A model generated the notes under the pieces. It was not told where the DNA came from, made no database searches, and saw nothing but the letters and a program-made list of their open reading frames with translations. Of a DNA stretch of 39,876 nucleotides, positions 1 through 9,302 are shown piece by piece; within the stretch, counting starts at the first letter, position 1; every line of letters starts with the position of its first letter. Made by a program: the position numbers and the translations under genes. This stretch comes from Anaerolineaceae bacterium UBA5311 (GTDB lineage: Bacteria; Chloroflexota; Anaerolineae; Anaerolineales; Anaerolineaceae): assembly GCA_002411175.1 (NCBI GenBank), contig DHRN01000079.1, forward strand, positions 1-39,876, read 5' to 3'.

Positions 1-3000
1 ATTCTCTATGACGGCACGACTTACACCTGGGACACCACTGGCACTTTGGCAGGCAGCAACTGGGAAGACGCTGATGGCAAGACGCTGGTGAGTGTGATTA
101 CGGCTGATGTGCTCGCTGGAGAGATTGACCCCGATGTTGGGCTGATTCTGACCCTGAGCGACGTCTTCCATACTGAAAACGTGACCTTCAAAGCGGTGAT
201 CAATGACACCACCGCCCCAGAAGTCGAAAGCATTACTGCCATCGGCGCAGGTGAATTCGACGATGTGGCTGCGGTTGGCACAACGATTACCGTCAACCAA
301 GGCTACACCGTTGATCACACAGAAATCGTGCTCAACGAGCCTGTCACCGTGGCAGATGGCACCGTGGTTACCCTTGCCGGGCAGCCCTATGGCACGATCG
401 CGGTCGACTCAACCGGTCTGATATTGACAATCACGCCCTACCCGGGCAACCAAATCGCCGACAAGGTTGGCAGTTTTGTCTTCTCGTTACCGGTCGGATC
501 AATTGAAGACCTGGCAGGAAATGCCCTGGAAGCCCTCAGCGTGACCCTGGTGGTTAACAACACGGCTCCGGTGGCTGTCGATGATGCCTACACTGTGCTC
601 GAAGACACGGTTCTGACCGTGCCGGCTGCTATTGGTGTTTTGGCGAATGACATTGATTATGACCCCCTGACCGCGAGCATTGTGACCACAACTGCCAATG
701 GCACGCTCACCCTGAACACGGACGGTGGTTTCGTCTACACCCCTGCGCTGGATTTCTTCGGCACAGACACCTTCACTTACAAAGCCAGCGATGGCACGGC
801 TGATTCTGAAATCGCCACCGTCACAATCACCGTCACCCCGGTGAAAGACCAGGTTGAAGCGGTTGATGATGCCTACGAAACCAAAGAAGGCGTTACCTTG
901 TCAGTTTCCGCTCCAGGCGTTTTGGCGAACGATGTTGATCCAGATATCAACCTCTGGACCGCCAGCCTGGTGACGGACGTGAGCAATGGCACCCTGACGC
1001 TCAATTCTGACGGTTCGTTTGTGTACATTCCGGATGCCAACTTCTTTGGAAAAGACACTTTTGTATACAAACTGACCACCTATCTCGCTCCGACAAGCCT
1101 GTGGTCCGATACTGCAACTGTGACCATAACGGTTCACGAAGTATCCGGCACAATCGAGCCCGACGGCGGCACTGGTCAGATCCCTGGCGGGACACCGCTG
1201 GTGATCACAAATATCGGCGACAACGTCAGCTTTATGGGCGAGATTGCCTGGTATCCGGAAGACCTTGCAGTCGGTCGTGCTGCTGGCAATCGAGTTGGTG
1301 TTGAAATTAACGCGCCGGACGGATACGACACCACAAATTCAACCTTCACTTTCAATGGCAAAACCTATAACTGGGTTGATGTTACGGATGGTGACAATTA
1401 CGTCTGGGTTTATCCGCTTGTGACTGCGACCCCGCAGCATTGGGATATCGTTGTCAGCTGGAACCCCGGCGCAGTTCAAACCTTTACGGTTGACGTTCTG
1501 ACCGGATCAACCTTACAGCCTGCCAAACTGGGCACAATCGAACGCGACCCGGGCAACACCGGCGATGTTCCTGGCGGAACAGCGCTGACAGTCACTCAGG
1601 CTGGTAATACGATCAATTTTGAAGGCGAAATCGCCTGGTATCCAGCCGATCTGAGCCTTGGACGCACAGAAGGCAATCGTGTTGGCGTTGAGATTAACGC
1701 TCCGGCAGGACTCGACACCACCAATACCACCTTTACTTTCAATGGCAACACCTATAACTGGGAAGATGTTGCCGATGGCGACAATTTTGTCTGGATCTAC
1801 CCCAAGGTCACCGAAGTTCCACAAAGCTGGGACATCGTGGTCACCTGGGAGACTGGCAACGTTCAAACCTTCACCATAAACGTCCTCACCGGCTCAACGC
1901 TTGAGGAGCCTGTGGTTGGCACAATAGAACCCGACGGTGGCACTGGACAAATCCCTGGCGGGACACCGCTGGTGATCACCAATATCGGTGACAACGTCAG
2001 CTACAAGGGCGAGATCGCCTGGTATCCGGAAGACCTTGCAATCGGTCGTACTGCCGGCAACCGTGTTGGTGTAGAAATCAACGCTCCGGCAGGGTTTGAC
2101 ACCACTGATACTACTTTCACTTTTGCTGGCAGCACCTATACCTGGGATGAAGTGAAAGATGGCAGCAACTTCGTCTGGATCTACCCGAAAGTGACCACAA
2201 CCCCGCAAAACTGGGAAATCGTGGTCACCTGGAGAGCAGGCGTGGTTCAGACCTTCACCGTGGACGTACTGACAGATTCAACCCTTCAGGCACCAATCCA
2301 GGGCACAATCGAACCCGATGGCGGCACTGGTCAGATTCCTGGCGGGACACCACTGGTGATCACAAATATCGGCGACAACGTCAGCTACCAGGGCGAAATC
2401 GCCTGGTATCCGGCTGATCCTGGTGTTGGGCGTAATGTTGCCGGAAACTGGGTGGGCGTTGAGATCAATGCTCCGGCAGGTTTCGACACCAGCAGCACCA
2501 CTTTCACGATCAACGGCGGAACAGCTTACGAATGGGATCTGGTCAAAGACGGCAGCAACTTCGTCTGGGTTTACCCGCTCGTGACCACGACACCACAGCA
2601 TTGGGATATTGTGGTTACATGGGAGACCGGCAACGTCCAAACCTTTACGGTCGATGTTCTGACCGGCTCGACCCTGCAGCCCGCCAAACTGGGCACAATC
2701 GAACGCGACCCGGGCAACACCGGCGATGTTCCTGGTGGAACACCGCTGACAGTCACTCAGGCTGGTGATACGATCAATTTTGAAGGCGAAATTGCTTACT
2801 ACCCGGCTGACGATGCTCTTGGGCGCACAGAAGGCAATCGTGTTGGCATTGAGATTAACGCTCCGGCAGGACTCGACACAACCAACACCACATTCACTTT
2901 CGCTGGCAACACCTATAATTGGGAAGATGTTGCCGATGGCGACAATTTTGTCTGGATCTACCCCAAGGTCACTGAAGTTCCACAAAGCTGGGACATCGTG

Positions 3001-5730
3001 GTCACCTGGGAGACTGGCAATGTTCAAACCTTCACGGTAAACGTCCTGACCGGCTCAACGCTGGATGTCGGCGCGCCTGTTGTCGGCTCTGGTGTTGCCA
3101 AATCGGCTTCCGATGGCGATGTAAACCTTGTTGACGGCAAATTTACGGTCAACCAGGGCTACGTTGTTGACACAATCGACATCACCATGGACGAACCGGT
3201 CTTAGTGGATCTCGGAACGATCATAACCATGGTCGGACACGGCCCTTACGGCACGGTTACCGCTCATAGTGGCGTGCTAATCACCATTACGCCGTATGCC
3301 GGCAATGAAACTGCTTCAGTAATTGGCAGCTTCAGCTTCACAGCCCCCGACGGCGCAATAACTGACCTGATTGGCAACGCCTTTACTGGCAGTGTCGGAT
3401 TGGAAGTTATAAATGTCGCGCCGGTGGCGACGGACGATGAATACACAGTTGCGGAGGATACGGTTCTGAGCGTGCTGGCTGCTACTGGCGTTTTGGCTAA
3501 TGACACCGACTTCGACCCCACTGTTTTGACGGCGGTTTTAGTAACCGATGCCGCAAATGGCACGCTGGTGTTGAACGAGGATGGTTCTTTCACCTATACC
3601 CCCGATACCAACTACCATGGCACTGACACTTTCACCTACAAAGCCAACGATGGCACGGCTGATTCTGAAATTGCCACCGTCACCATCACCGTCACTCCAG
3701 TAAATGATGCTCCGGTAGCCGAGGAACAGACAGTAACCACTGATGAAGATACCGCGTTGGTGATTACCCTGGTCGCCACGGATGTTGATAACGATACGCT
3801 GACTTTTGCGGTTGTTGAGCAACCCGAACACGGCACCCTGACTGGCACAGCGCCAAACCTGACCTACACGCCTGATGCGGACTGGAACGGTGAGGACAGC
3901 TTCACCTTCAAGGCAAATGACGGAATCGCCGACAGCAATGTCGCCACCGTCAGCATTACCGTGACCGCGGTCAACGATGCCCCGAGTCTGGCTCCGATCG
4001 CAGCCGCGACCATTCCTGAGCTGGCTGAATACAGCTTTACCGCGACCGCGACTGACCCCGACCTGCCGGCACAAGAACTGACCTTTAGCCTGGTTGGTGC
4101 TCCAACCGGCGCCGCGATCACCATTGACGGCGTCTTCACCTGGACACCGACCGAAGCGCAGGGTCCTGGCGTATATACCTTTACTGTCAAGGTTTGTGAC
4201 GACACTGACCCAACCCCGTTATGCGATGAGCAGGAGATTACTCTGACTGTAACGGAAGTAAACCTGCCTCCGGTTTTGGCAGCCATTGGCGACAAAACCA
4301 TTGAGGCACTTCAAACACTGAGCTTCACCTCGACCGCGACTGACCCTGACATGCCGGTTCAGACCTTGACCTTCAGCCTCGTCGGCGCTCCCACGGGTGC
4401 CAGCATTAACCCGCTCACCGGTGCCTTTACCTGGACTCCGACTGATGCTCAGGTTGGTGAGCACGAATTTGATGTCTGCGTCAGTGACGGCTTGCTAATC
4501 GACTGTGAGACCATCACCGTAACCGTGACTGAAAGGAATTTTGCTCCGGTTGCTGTGAATGACGCTTACACAACGCGATTTGGCACCACATTGACCGTTC
4601 CAACCCCAGGTGTTTTGGGCAACGACGCTGATGCCAACGACGATACATTGACCGCAATGAAGGTCACGAATCCCGGCAACGGTACGTTGACGCTCAACGC
4701 GAATGGTTCCTTCACTTACGTTCCCAACACTGGCTTCAGCGGTGTGGACACCTTCACCTACAAGGCGAACGATGGCGAGCTCGATAGCAACACCGCCACT
4801 GTTACGATCACAGTTGGGGCATTTGTCAACACTCCGCCTGTCGCCCAGAACCAGTCGGTGAGCACCCCCGAAGACACCGCGATCGCCATTACCCTGGTGG
4901 CAACCGATGTTGACGGGCAGCCGCTGACTTACGCCATCGTTACCCAGCCTGCTCACGGAACTGTGAGCCTGATCGGCAACGTGGCGACTTACACACCCAG
5001 CCTGAATTACCACGGCACAGACAGCTTCACCTTCAAGGCAAATGACGGCATCGCCGACAGCAATGTCGCCACCGTCAGCATTATCGTGAGCGCGGTCAAC
5101 GATGCCCCCGTGGCAGTTGACGATGCATACATGGTGGAAGAAAGTGGAGAACTGACCATCAACGCCCCAGGCGTATTGAAAAACGACACAGATGTGGATG
5201 GAGACAGTCTCACAGCGATTTTGGTTGATGATGTCACCAACGGCACGCTGACCCTGAACGCGAATGGTTCCTTCGTCTACACGCCGACAGCATACTTCAA
5301 CGGCACAGACAGCTTCACCTACAAAGCCAGCGATGGCACTCTGCAGAGCGACCTGGCGGTTGTAACCATTACGGTTACGCCGGTGAACGAATGGGTCATA
5401 GCCAATGACGACTATTACGAAACACTTGCTGATGAAGCCTTGGTGAAAGACGCGGCAGAAGGCGTTTTGGCGAACGATGTGCTGCTCGACCCCGAGGAGA
5501 TCGTATCCATACAAATCATGGAAAGCCCTGAGTTTGGCACATTGACCATCAACGATGACGGCTCGTTCACCTACATACCCGATGCAGGCTTTATGGGCAC
5601 GGACACCTTCAGATACCTGGTGATGTCTGTGAACCCGGTAACCTTACAGGGTGAGTGGAGTGATGACGCGTTTGTGACCATTGTGGTCAAACCGTTCCAG
5701 ATGATCTACCTGCCCTTGATGTTCAAATAA
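1..5730 (+). CDS. Giant secreted Ig/cadherin-like repeat protein, 5' end outside window
   Basis: The reading frame is open from base 1 to the TAA at 5728-5730 (1909 codons visible), so the start lies upstream and the TTG at 46 is only an internal codon. Domains seen in order: an SbsA-like Ig domain (about 217-560); two VLAND-type cadherin-like/VCBS-related domains (565-1134); five 128-residue tandem repeats (1147-3063); another SbsA-like Ig domain (3064-3415); two VLAND-like domains (3418-3980); two putative-Ig domains with the FTWTPT motif (3985-4540); four more VLAND-like domains (4543-5697). The protein ends in MIYLPLMFK, a type of C-terminal tail I associate with exported Chloroflexota proteins. 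It is almost free of cysteine and rich in Thr, Asp, Val and Gly, as expected for an extracellular beta-sandwich stalk. Likely role: cell-surface adhesion or sheath; no catalytic domain is visible here. Confidence 0.9.
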   Translation: MLYDGTTYTWDTTGTLAGSNWEDADGKTLVSVITADVLAGEIDPDVGLILTLSDVFHTENVTFKAVINDTTAPEVESITAIGAGEFDDVAAVGTTITVNQGYTVDHTEIVLNEPVTVADGTVVTLAGQPYGTIAVDSTGLILTITPYPGNQIADKVGSFVFSLPVGSIEDLAGNALEALSVTLVVNNTAPVAVDDAYTVLEDTVLTVPAAIGVLANDIDYDPLTASIVTTTANGTLTLNTDGGFVYTPALDFFGTDTFTYKASDGTADSEIATVTITVTPVKDQVEAVDDAYETKEGVTLSVSAPGVLANDVDPDINLWTASLVTDVSNGTLTLNSDGSFVYIPDANFFGKDTFVYKLTTYLAPTSLWSDTATVTITVHEVSGTIEPDGGTGQIPGGTPLVITNIGDNVSFMGEIAWYPEDLAVGRAAGNRVGVEINAPDGYDTTNSTFTFNGKTYNWVDVTDGDNYVWVYPLVTATPQHWDIVVSWNPGAVQTFTVDVLTGSTLQPAKLGTIERDPGNTGDVPGGTALTVTQAGNTINFEGEIAWYPADLSLGRTEGNRVGVEINAPAGLDTTNTTFTFNGNTYNWEDVADGDNFVWIYPKVTEVPQSWDIVVTWETGNVQTFTINVLTGSTLEEPVVGTIEPDGGTGQIPGGTPLVITNIGDNVSYKGEIAWYPEDLAIGRTAGNRVGVEINAPAGFDTTDTTFTFAGSTYTWDEVKDGSNFVWIYPKVTTTPQNWEIVVTWRAGVVQTFTVDVLTDSTLQAPIQGTIEPDGGTGQIPGGTPLVITNIGDNVSYQGEIAWYPADPGVGRNVAGNWVGVEINAPAGFDTSSTTFTINGGTAYEWDLVKDGSNFVWVYPLVTTTPQHWDIVVTWETGNVQTFTVDVLTGSTLQPAKLGTIERDPGNTGDVPGGTPLTVTQAGDTINFEGEIAYYPADDALGRTEGNRVGIEINAPAGLDTTNTTFTFAGNTYNWEDVADGDNFVWIYPKVTEVPQSWDIVVTWETGNVQTFTVNVLTGSTLDVGAPVVGSGVAKSASDGDVNLVDGKFTVNQGYVVDTIDITMDEPVLVDLGTIITMVGHGPYGTVTAHSGVLITITPYAGNETASVIGSFSFTAPDGAITDLIGNAFTGSVGLEVINVAPVATDDEYTVAEDTVLSVLAATGVLANDTDFDPTVLTAVLVTDAANGTLVLNEDGSFTYTPDTNYHGTDTFTYKANDGTADSEIATVTITVTPVNDAPVAEEQTVTTDEDTALVITLVATDVDNDTLTFAVVEQPEHGTLTGTAPNLTYTPDADWNGEDSFTFKANDGIADSNVATVSITVTAVNDAPSLAPIAAATIPELAEYSFTATATDPDLPAQELTFSLVGAPTGAAITIDGVFTWTPTEAQGPGVYTFTVKVCDDTDPTPLCDEQEITLTVTEVNLPPVLAAIGDKTIEALQTLSFTSTATDPDMPVQTLTFSLVGAPTGASINPLTGAFTWTPTDAQVGEHEFDVCVSDGLLIDCETITVTVTERNFAPVAVNDAYTTRFGTTLTVPTPGVLGNDADANDDTLTAMKVTNPGNGTLTLNANGSFTYVPNTGFSGVDTFTYKANDGELDSNTATVTITVGAFVNTPPVAQNQSVSTPEDTAIAITLVATDVDGQPLTYAIVTQPAHGTVSLIGNVATYTPSLNYHGTDSFTFKANDGIADSNVATVSIIVSAVNDAPVAVDDAYMVEESGELTINAPGVLKNDTDVDGDSLTAILVDDVTNGTLTLNANGSFVYTPTAYFNGTDSFTYKASDGTLQSDLAVVTITVTPVNEWVIANDDYYETLADEALVKDAAEGVLANDVLLDPEEIVSIQIMESPEFGTLTINDDGSFTYIPDAGFMGTDTFRYLVMSVNPVTLQGEWSDDAFVTIVVKPFQMIYLPLMFK
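1147..3063 (+). repeat. Five tandem 128-residue repeats inside the surface protein
   Basis: Units start at 1147, 1531, 1918, 2302 and 2692 (384, 387, 384, 390 and 372 bases), each opening with GTIE and closing with VLTGSTL or a close variant. Each has the core EIAWYP or EIAYYP, then VGVEINAP, TFTF and a W-rich strand ending QTFTV. Units 1, 3 and 4 share the opening GTIEPDGGTGQIPGGTP (type A). Units 2 and 5 share GTIERDPGNTGDVPGG (type B) and are nearly identical in DNA, so the order is A-B-A-A-B. I do not recognise the domain family; the fold is probably an all-beta sandwich. Confidence 0.88.
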
Positions 5731-5783
5731 GGCAGGGATGTGACCTGCGTGCTGAGATTTCGGCACGTGGGAAAAGATAAGAA

Positions 5784-5821
5784 AGAACCAGGCTGGCTGA
5801 AGAGTCAGCCTGGTTCTTTTT
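5784..5821 (+). terminator. Rho-independent terminator of the surface-protein gene
   Basis: A 12-bp perfect stem (AGAACCAGGCTG at 5784-5795 with its complement at 5806-5817) encloses a 10-base loop and runs into a T-tract (5816-5821). It lies 54 bases after the stop codon. Confidence 0.92.
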
Positions 5822-5908
5822 GAAAAAGAAACCTGATTTCAAAGAGGAAGACGGTTTTTTTCAGCACACTAAATTGAGGAACAAAGAGGATTGGCTGATA
5901 ACGCAATA

Positions 5909-6498
5909 TTGTTGTAGGGAACGTGGCTTGTCCCGTTCCGGCGAAGCGAAGTTGTTGTAGGGAACGTGGCTCGTCCCGTCCCGGCGAAGCGATGTTGTTG
6001 TAGGGAACGTGGCTCGTCTCGTTGTGGCGAAGCCATCTTTCCGCATTGAACACGTCCTTCATCTCATTCCGGCGATGCAATGTTATTGTAGGGAACGTGG
6101 CTTGTCCCGTTCCGGCGAAGCCATCTTTTCGTAGGGAACGTGGTCATGATACCAGGAGCATAGCGAAACAATCTGGAGTTTTGTCTTTTTGAGCGACAGT
6201 TGCGAAGGATCTTGTTGGTCAATGGGTAAGATCCTTACAAAGTACACTATGTGTCACTTCGTTCTGGATGACAATCATCCCTTTAGGATGACAACACATC
6301 GTTTTGCTAAAACCCATGTACATTTTTGTGATCCTTTAGGGCGAGACGTTTGTACCGGCGAAGCAATGTTATTGTAGGGAACGTGGCTCGTCCTGTTCCG
6401 GCGAAGCCATCTTTCCGCATTGAACACGTCCTTCATCTCATTCCGGGGAAGCGATGTTGTTGTAGGGAACTCGGCTCGTCACGTTCCGGCGAAGCCGT
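5909..6498 (+). repeat. 43-base tandem array plus scattered copies
   Basis: Three contiguous units start at 5909, 5952 and 5995, each reading roughly TTGTTGTAGGGAACGTGGC then TCGTCCCGTTCCGGCGAAGC. Further full or partial copies start at 6082, 6131 (short), 6368 and 6457. GGAACG and CGTTCC inside a unit can pair, so each unit may fold as a hairpin. A longer tail (about 6029-6067 and 6410-6450, containing CATTGAACACGTCCTTCATC) is itself duplicated. An inverted copy lies at 31112-31156. There are no unique spacers, so this is not a CRISPR. Confidence 0.85.
6201..6292 (+). repeat. 90-base repeat, copy 1
   Basis: Shares most positions with 6603-6692. Contains GGATCTT...AAGATCC, an inverted pair able to form a stem, followed by a GTGTCACT segment and a GGATGA motif. 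Orientation is the same as copy 2. No coding sense is apparent. Confidence 0.75.
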
Positions 6499-6602
6499 CA
6501 ATTGAGGGGGGGGTGTGAAACTGGTGTGACGGCGATGTTTCCCACTTGATTCAGCCGTATACAATGACTACACACTACGTGATTGCCCTCCTGAGCCTCT
6601 TT

Positions 6603-6692
6603 TGCGATGAATCTTGTCGGTAAATGGGTAAGATCCTTACGAAGTATACTGTGTGTCACTCCGTTCAGGATGATAATCACCCGTTTAGGACC
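6603..6692 (+). repeat. 90-base repeat, copy 2
   Basis: Diverged direct copy of 6201-6292. The shared blocks are the TAAGATCCTTAC core, GTGTCACT, and GGATGA followed by AATCA. The inverted pair is less perfect here (GAATCTT against AAGATCC). Confidence 0.75.
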
Positions 6693-6956
6693 GGAATTTC
6701 CCTTTTTTTTACCCTGAAAATCAATTATTCTCTCCTCGATAATCGCATTTTTGGCAAAAATTGGTAAATAAGGCATGAGCATATTGAAGTCTGGTGAAAC
6801 AGACACCTGGAAGGCAGCAAGGCATTATGCCTGTTCGGATGGCTTTTACCCTGAAGCGCGGTCGGGGTGGGGGAGGTGAAGATATTGCTATTTTGATCAC
6901 CATAGCGGTCAACCAACCAGGAGATATACGACACTGCTTATCTGGATGAAAGGAAC

Positions 6957-7928
6957 TCAATTATCATCAAAAATCTCCTGGTATTTCTTATCCAGTTCAT
7001 CATCCGCCAGGTGAGAATAGCGCTGTGTCACGGCGATATTCGTATGGCGTGCCAACACCTGGGCGAGCTTCAGGTTGCCTGTGCTGCCAAGGATCGTTGT
7101 AACAAAATAATGCCGGAATGAGTGGGGCGTAATGGTACCTACTGCGTCTTCTCCAAGGCATTCCCTGACGCGGTCCTTCACGATCGCCCTGCCAGTAGTG
7201 GTCGAAATTGGTTTAATTTTCTTTCCCACTCCTTTATCATGCCTGGCAAACACCGGGAGCGACGCAAGCGCTTTACCTCCGACGCCATCCAGTTCAGCTC
7301 GAACCTGCAGATAATCTTTCATTGCACTGAGACTGCGTTTCGAGAAGCGTAATATCGCTTCTTTGTTTCCCTTTCCGATAACAGCAGCGCGGCTTTCATG
7401 CCAGTCTATATCACCCCGGCGCAGTTCACAGGCTTCGTGAACACGCAAACCTGTATCCGCCAAAGTAATCAAAAAAGCCCTGTCGCGCAAATTGATCAAT
7501 CTTTCTTCATTCCTCTCAGTCGGCTTTTGTTTTAGTTCTTCAGCGTAGACAAGCACCTTTTCGATATCGCTCTTAGGAAATTGAGGCAAGCGCACTCCAG
7601 GTCTGCGTGTGCGCTGTTTGATCAGAAGCCGCACCCGGGGTAGGTTGACTTGTGCCAAATTTTCGCCCGCAATGAATTCGTAGAGCCCAACAGTGGCGGT
7701 CATATATACCTGCTCAGTTGCGGGGGAAAAATCCTTGAGTGCAGCCGCCATCCAGATAATGGCATCCTCTCTAACTTCACTGACACTTGTTTTCTCAGAA
7801 TCCAAATCATGAATCAGTAAAACGTCGATAAAAAGATTCATAGCGTTTTGATAGGTACGGTAGGTATTAGCACTTCGCGATAGCTTAACCGAAGATAAAT
7901 ATTTTTTTATACATTCAGACAGGTACAT
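6957..7928 (-). CDS. Tyrosine recombinase / integrase (XerC/D-like)
   Basis: A 323-residue site-specific recombinase. An N-terminal SAM-like core-binding domain (about 1-95) precedes the catalytic domain (about 115-310). The full catalytic set is visible: Arg162 (TGLRVHE), Lys186 (IGKGNK), His269 and Arg272 (HSFRH), His295 (LARHTN) and nucleophile Tyr304 (QRYSH). I chose the ATG at 7928 because GAGG sits 7 bases upstream; the open frame extends to 8192, but that extension is AT-rich, hydrophobic and unlike the family. It stands alone among repeats with no excisionase or cargo cassette, so it is either a chromosomal Xer-like enzyme or the residue of an integrated element. The target site is not identifiable here. 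Confidence 0.88.
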   Translation of the reverse strand: MYLSECIKKYLSSVKLSRSANTYRTYQNAMNLFIDVLLIHDLDSEKTSVSEVREDAIIWMAAALKDFSPATEQVYMTATVGLYEFIAGENLAQVNLPRVRLLIKQRTRRPGVRLPQFPKSDIEKVLVYAEELKQKPTERNEERLINLRDRAFLITLADTGLRVHEACELRRGDIDWHESRAAVIGKGNKEAILRFSKRSLSAMKDYLQVRAELDGVGGKALASLPVFARHDKGVGKKIKPISTTTGRAIVKDRVRECLGEDAVGTITPHSFRHYFVTTILGSTGNLKLAQVLARHTNIAVTQRYSHLADDELDKKYQEIFDDN

Positions 7929-8476
7929 CTTAACCTCATAATAAACATGTAATTGCGCATAGCATAAATATATTAGTAACTTATCATAAGCATATTTTAA
8001 CATTAAATATAAACTTAATTCTTTTTTAGCAATCAGCGATTCTGAAGATGACCGAAAAAGGTTGTGAATCCAGCAATTCTCAATGTGAATGTTTTTAGGA
8101 CTAAAACCCAAAAAGCAGGGTAATCGGAATCCGAAACGGTGAGGGTAGGTTAGGTATATGAGCAGGAAGCATCTGTAGGAGCATCGGTACATTTCGCTTC
8201 GCTCCCAGCATCATGACCACGGTCTCCCATAAATATAGCCGGGACGGCATGCCAGCCGTCCCCCTACATGGATAATTTTTTCGTACGGGCTTTGGCAAGG
8301 GTGGGTCTGGCTGATTGTGAGGTGATTTAACGTATGTGATTGGGACCTTCTCCTACGCTTGCGTGCAGATAAAAATAACATTTTTAGTCGATATTAGGGC
8401 AGAAAACCATAATTTTCAATATTAGGAATTCCTGTTTGGGAATGTAAACTTAGCTAATTCGTTACACGAGGTGATT
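7929..8476. other. Intergenic region, AT-rich, with one hairpin repeat
   Basis: 7929-8100 is strongly AT-rich and could hold the integrase promoter. A hairpin repeat lies at 8236-8335. 8340-8476 is AT-rich leader of the Nudix gene. I see no gene or RNA in this stretch. Confidence 0.6.
8236..8335 (+). repeat. Interspersed hairpin repeat (copy at 8.2 kb)
   Basis: GGGACGGC (8241-8248) pairs with GCCGTCCC (8255-8262). Downstream come a CGTACGGG motif and GGGTGGGTCTGGCTGATTG. The same modules in the same order recur at 31202-31285, and the GTAGGGGACGG module recurs at 39792 and, in a slightly different form, at 39827. This looks like a short non-autonomous hairpin element of the REP or MITE kind. 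Confidence 0.75.
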
Positions 8477-8974
8477 ATGGATGCAAAGATCGATTGTTCA
8501 TTTCGAGCAGGGGATAGGTGGTTTCGACTGAGAGCTTGCGGGATTGTGTTAAACAGAGGCAAGGTGTTGATGGTGCGCAATACGCGCGATCCATATTATT
8601 ATTCTTTGGGCGGCGGCGTTTTGCATGGGGAACAAATCGAAAAGGCCGTGATTCGGGAAGTGCTTGAAGAAACCGGGTGTGGTTTAGGAATAGATCGACT
8701 TGCATTTATTCACGAAAATTTCATTATCGGTGATGAAACTGAGCCATTGAAAGGCTTAATTTGCCATGAATTGGCTTTTTATTTCTTGATGAAATGGAAT
8801 CCAAATTTTCAAATCAAGAGTGCCGGAAACACTTTTGACGGACTGAATGAAGAATTGGTTTGGCTTGAAATTGAAAAACTCTCGAAGCAAGAGGTTCCGG
8901 TTTATCCAGAGTTCTTTGGCACAGAATTAGTAAATTTGACTGATATACCCAAGCATATCATCACGACAGACTGA
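8477..8974 (+). CDS. Nudix hydrolase
   Basis: A 165-residue protein with a complete Nudix box at residues 46-68 (G-x5-E-x7-RE-V-x-EE-x-G, centred on AVIREVLEETG). It should hydrolyse a nucleoside diphosphate linked to another moiety using Mg2+ bound by the box glutamates; the exact substrate cannot be read from the sequence. I prefer the ATG at 8477 (GAGG at 8468-8471, 5-base spacing) over the in-frame GTG at 8471. The gene and its flanks are AT-richer than the fermentation and housekeeping genes, and it stands alone, which suggests acquisition. The MutT/NUDT family assignment is secure; the specific role is unknown. Confidence 0.9.
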   Translation: MDAKIDCSFRAGDRWFRLRACGIVLNRGKVLMVRNTRDPYYYSLGGGVLHGEQIEKAVIREVLEETGCGLGIDRLAFIHENFIIGDETEPLKGLICHELAFYFLMKWNPNFQIKSAGNTFDGLNEELVWLEIEKLSKQEVPVYPEFFGTELVNLTDIPKHIITTD

Positions 8975-8993
8975 TCTGGATAAGGTTTCCCAA

Positions 8994-9302
8994 TTAGTAT
9001 TCGTTTTCAATTGGTAAAAACATTCGGCGCGATTCTTCCATTCTTAATAGCTTATGATAATGATACTTATCGTAACCATAAGAAAAAATTGCATGAGGAT
9101 TTACTAACAACCGCTCACCTCTTTTAGAATTCCCCCGATTGTGATAGCGGTTAATGACAACGAAATCCACATTTTCCACTTTTAGAACAGATAAATGATT
9201 TTTCTCGATTATCGATTTGAACCACCGAAAGTATCTTGCTTTTGAGAATTCGATTTTCATGAATATTGCAAAATCTGGTACTCTGTTAAAGCATACTTTC
9301 AA
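8994..9302 (-). CDS. Hypothetical protein, possibly remnant
   Basis: An open frame of 102 codons from a TTG start at 9302, AT-rich, ending 20 bases from the convergent Nudix gene. A GGAG lies only two bases before the TTG, which is too close for an ideal ribosome binding site. An internal ATG at codon 15 has none. The product is basic and aromatic-rich with no motif I recognise. It may be a real small gene of the acquired segment, a truncated relic or a spurious frame. Confidence 0.35.
   Translation of the reverse strand: MKVCFNRVPDFAIFMKIEFSKARYFRWFKSIIEKNHLSVLKVENVDFVVINRYHNRGNSKRGERLLVNPHAIFSYGYDKYHYHKLLRMEESRRMFLPIENEY

Larger units (their letters stand above)
5731..6956. other. Long non-coding interval packed with repeats
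   Basis: After the terminator there is no credible gene until the integrase at 6957. Short open frames here are translations of repeats on either strand and lack ribosome binding sites. The interval holds a 43-base tandem array with scattered copies (5909-6498) and two copies of a roughly 90-base element (6201 and 6603). In 6693-6956 I see nothing beyond homopolymer runs and a G-rich patch near 6866-6880. Confidence 0.75.

Noticed and set aside
1513..5514. Long minus-strand open frames inside the surface-protein gene
   Set aside because: They are antisense shadows of a repetitive, codon-biased gene and repeat with the same period as the domains; no ribosome binding sites.
5805..6080. Minus-strand frame of 91 codons over the 43-base array
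   Set aside because: It is simply the translated repeat and has no family resemblance or start signal.
5909..6498. CRISPR array
   Set aside because: Units are contiguous with no unique spacers of constant size, copies are dispersed in both orientations, and there are no cas genes.
7929..8192. N-terminal extension of the integrase to 8192
   Set aside because: The extension is AT-rich, hydrophobic and unlike recombinase N-termini, and a good ribosome binding site precedes the ATG at 7928.
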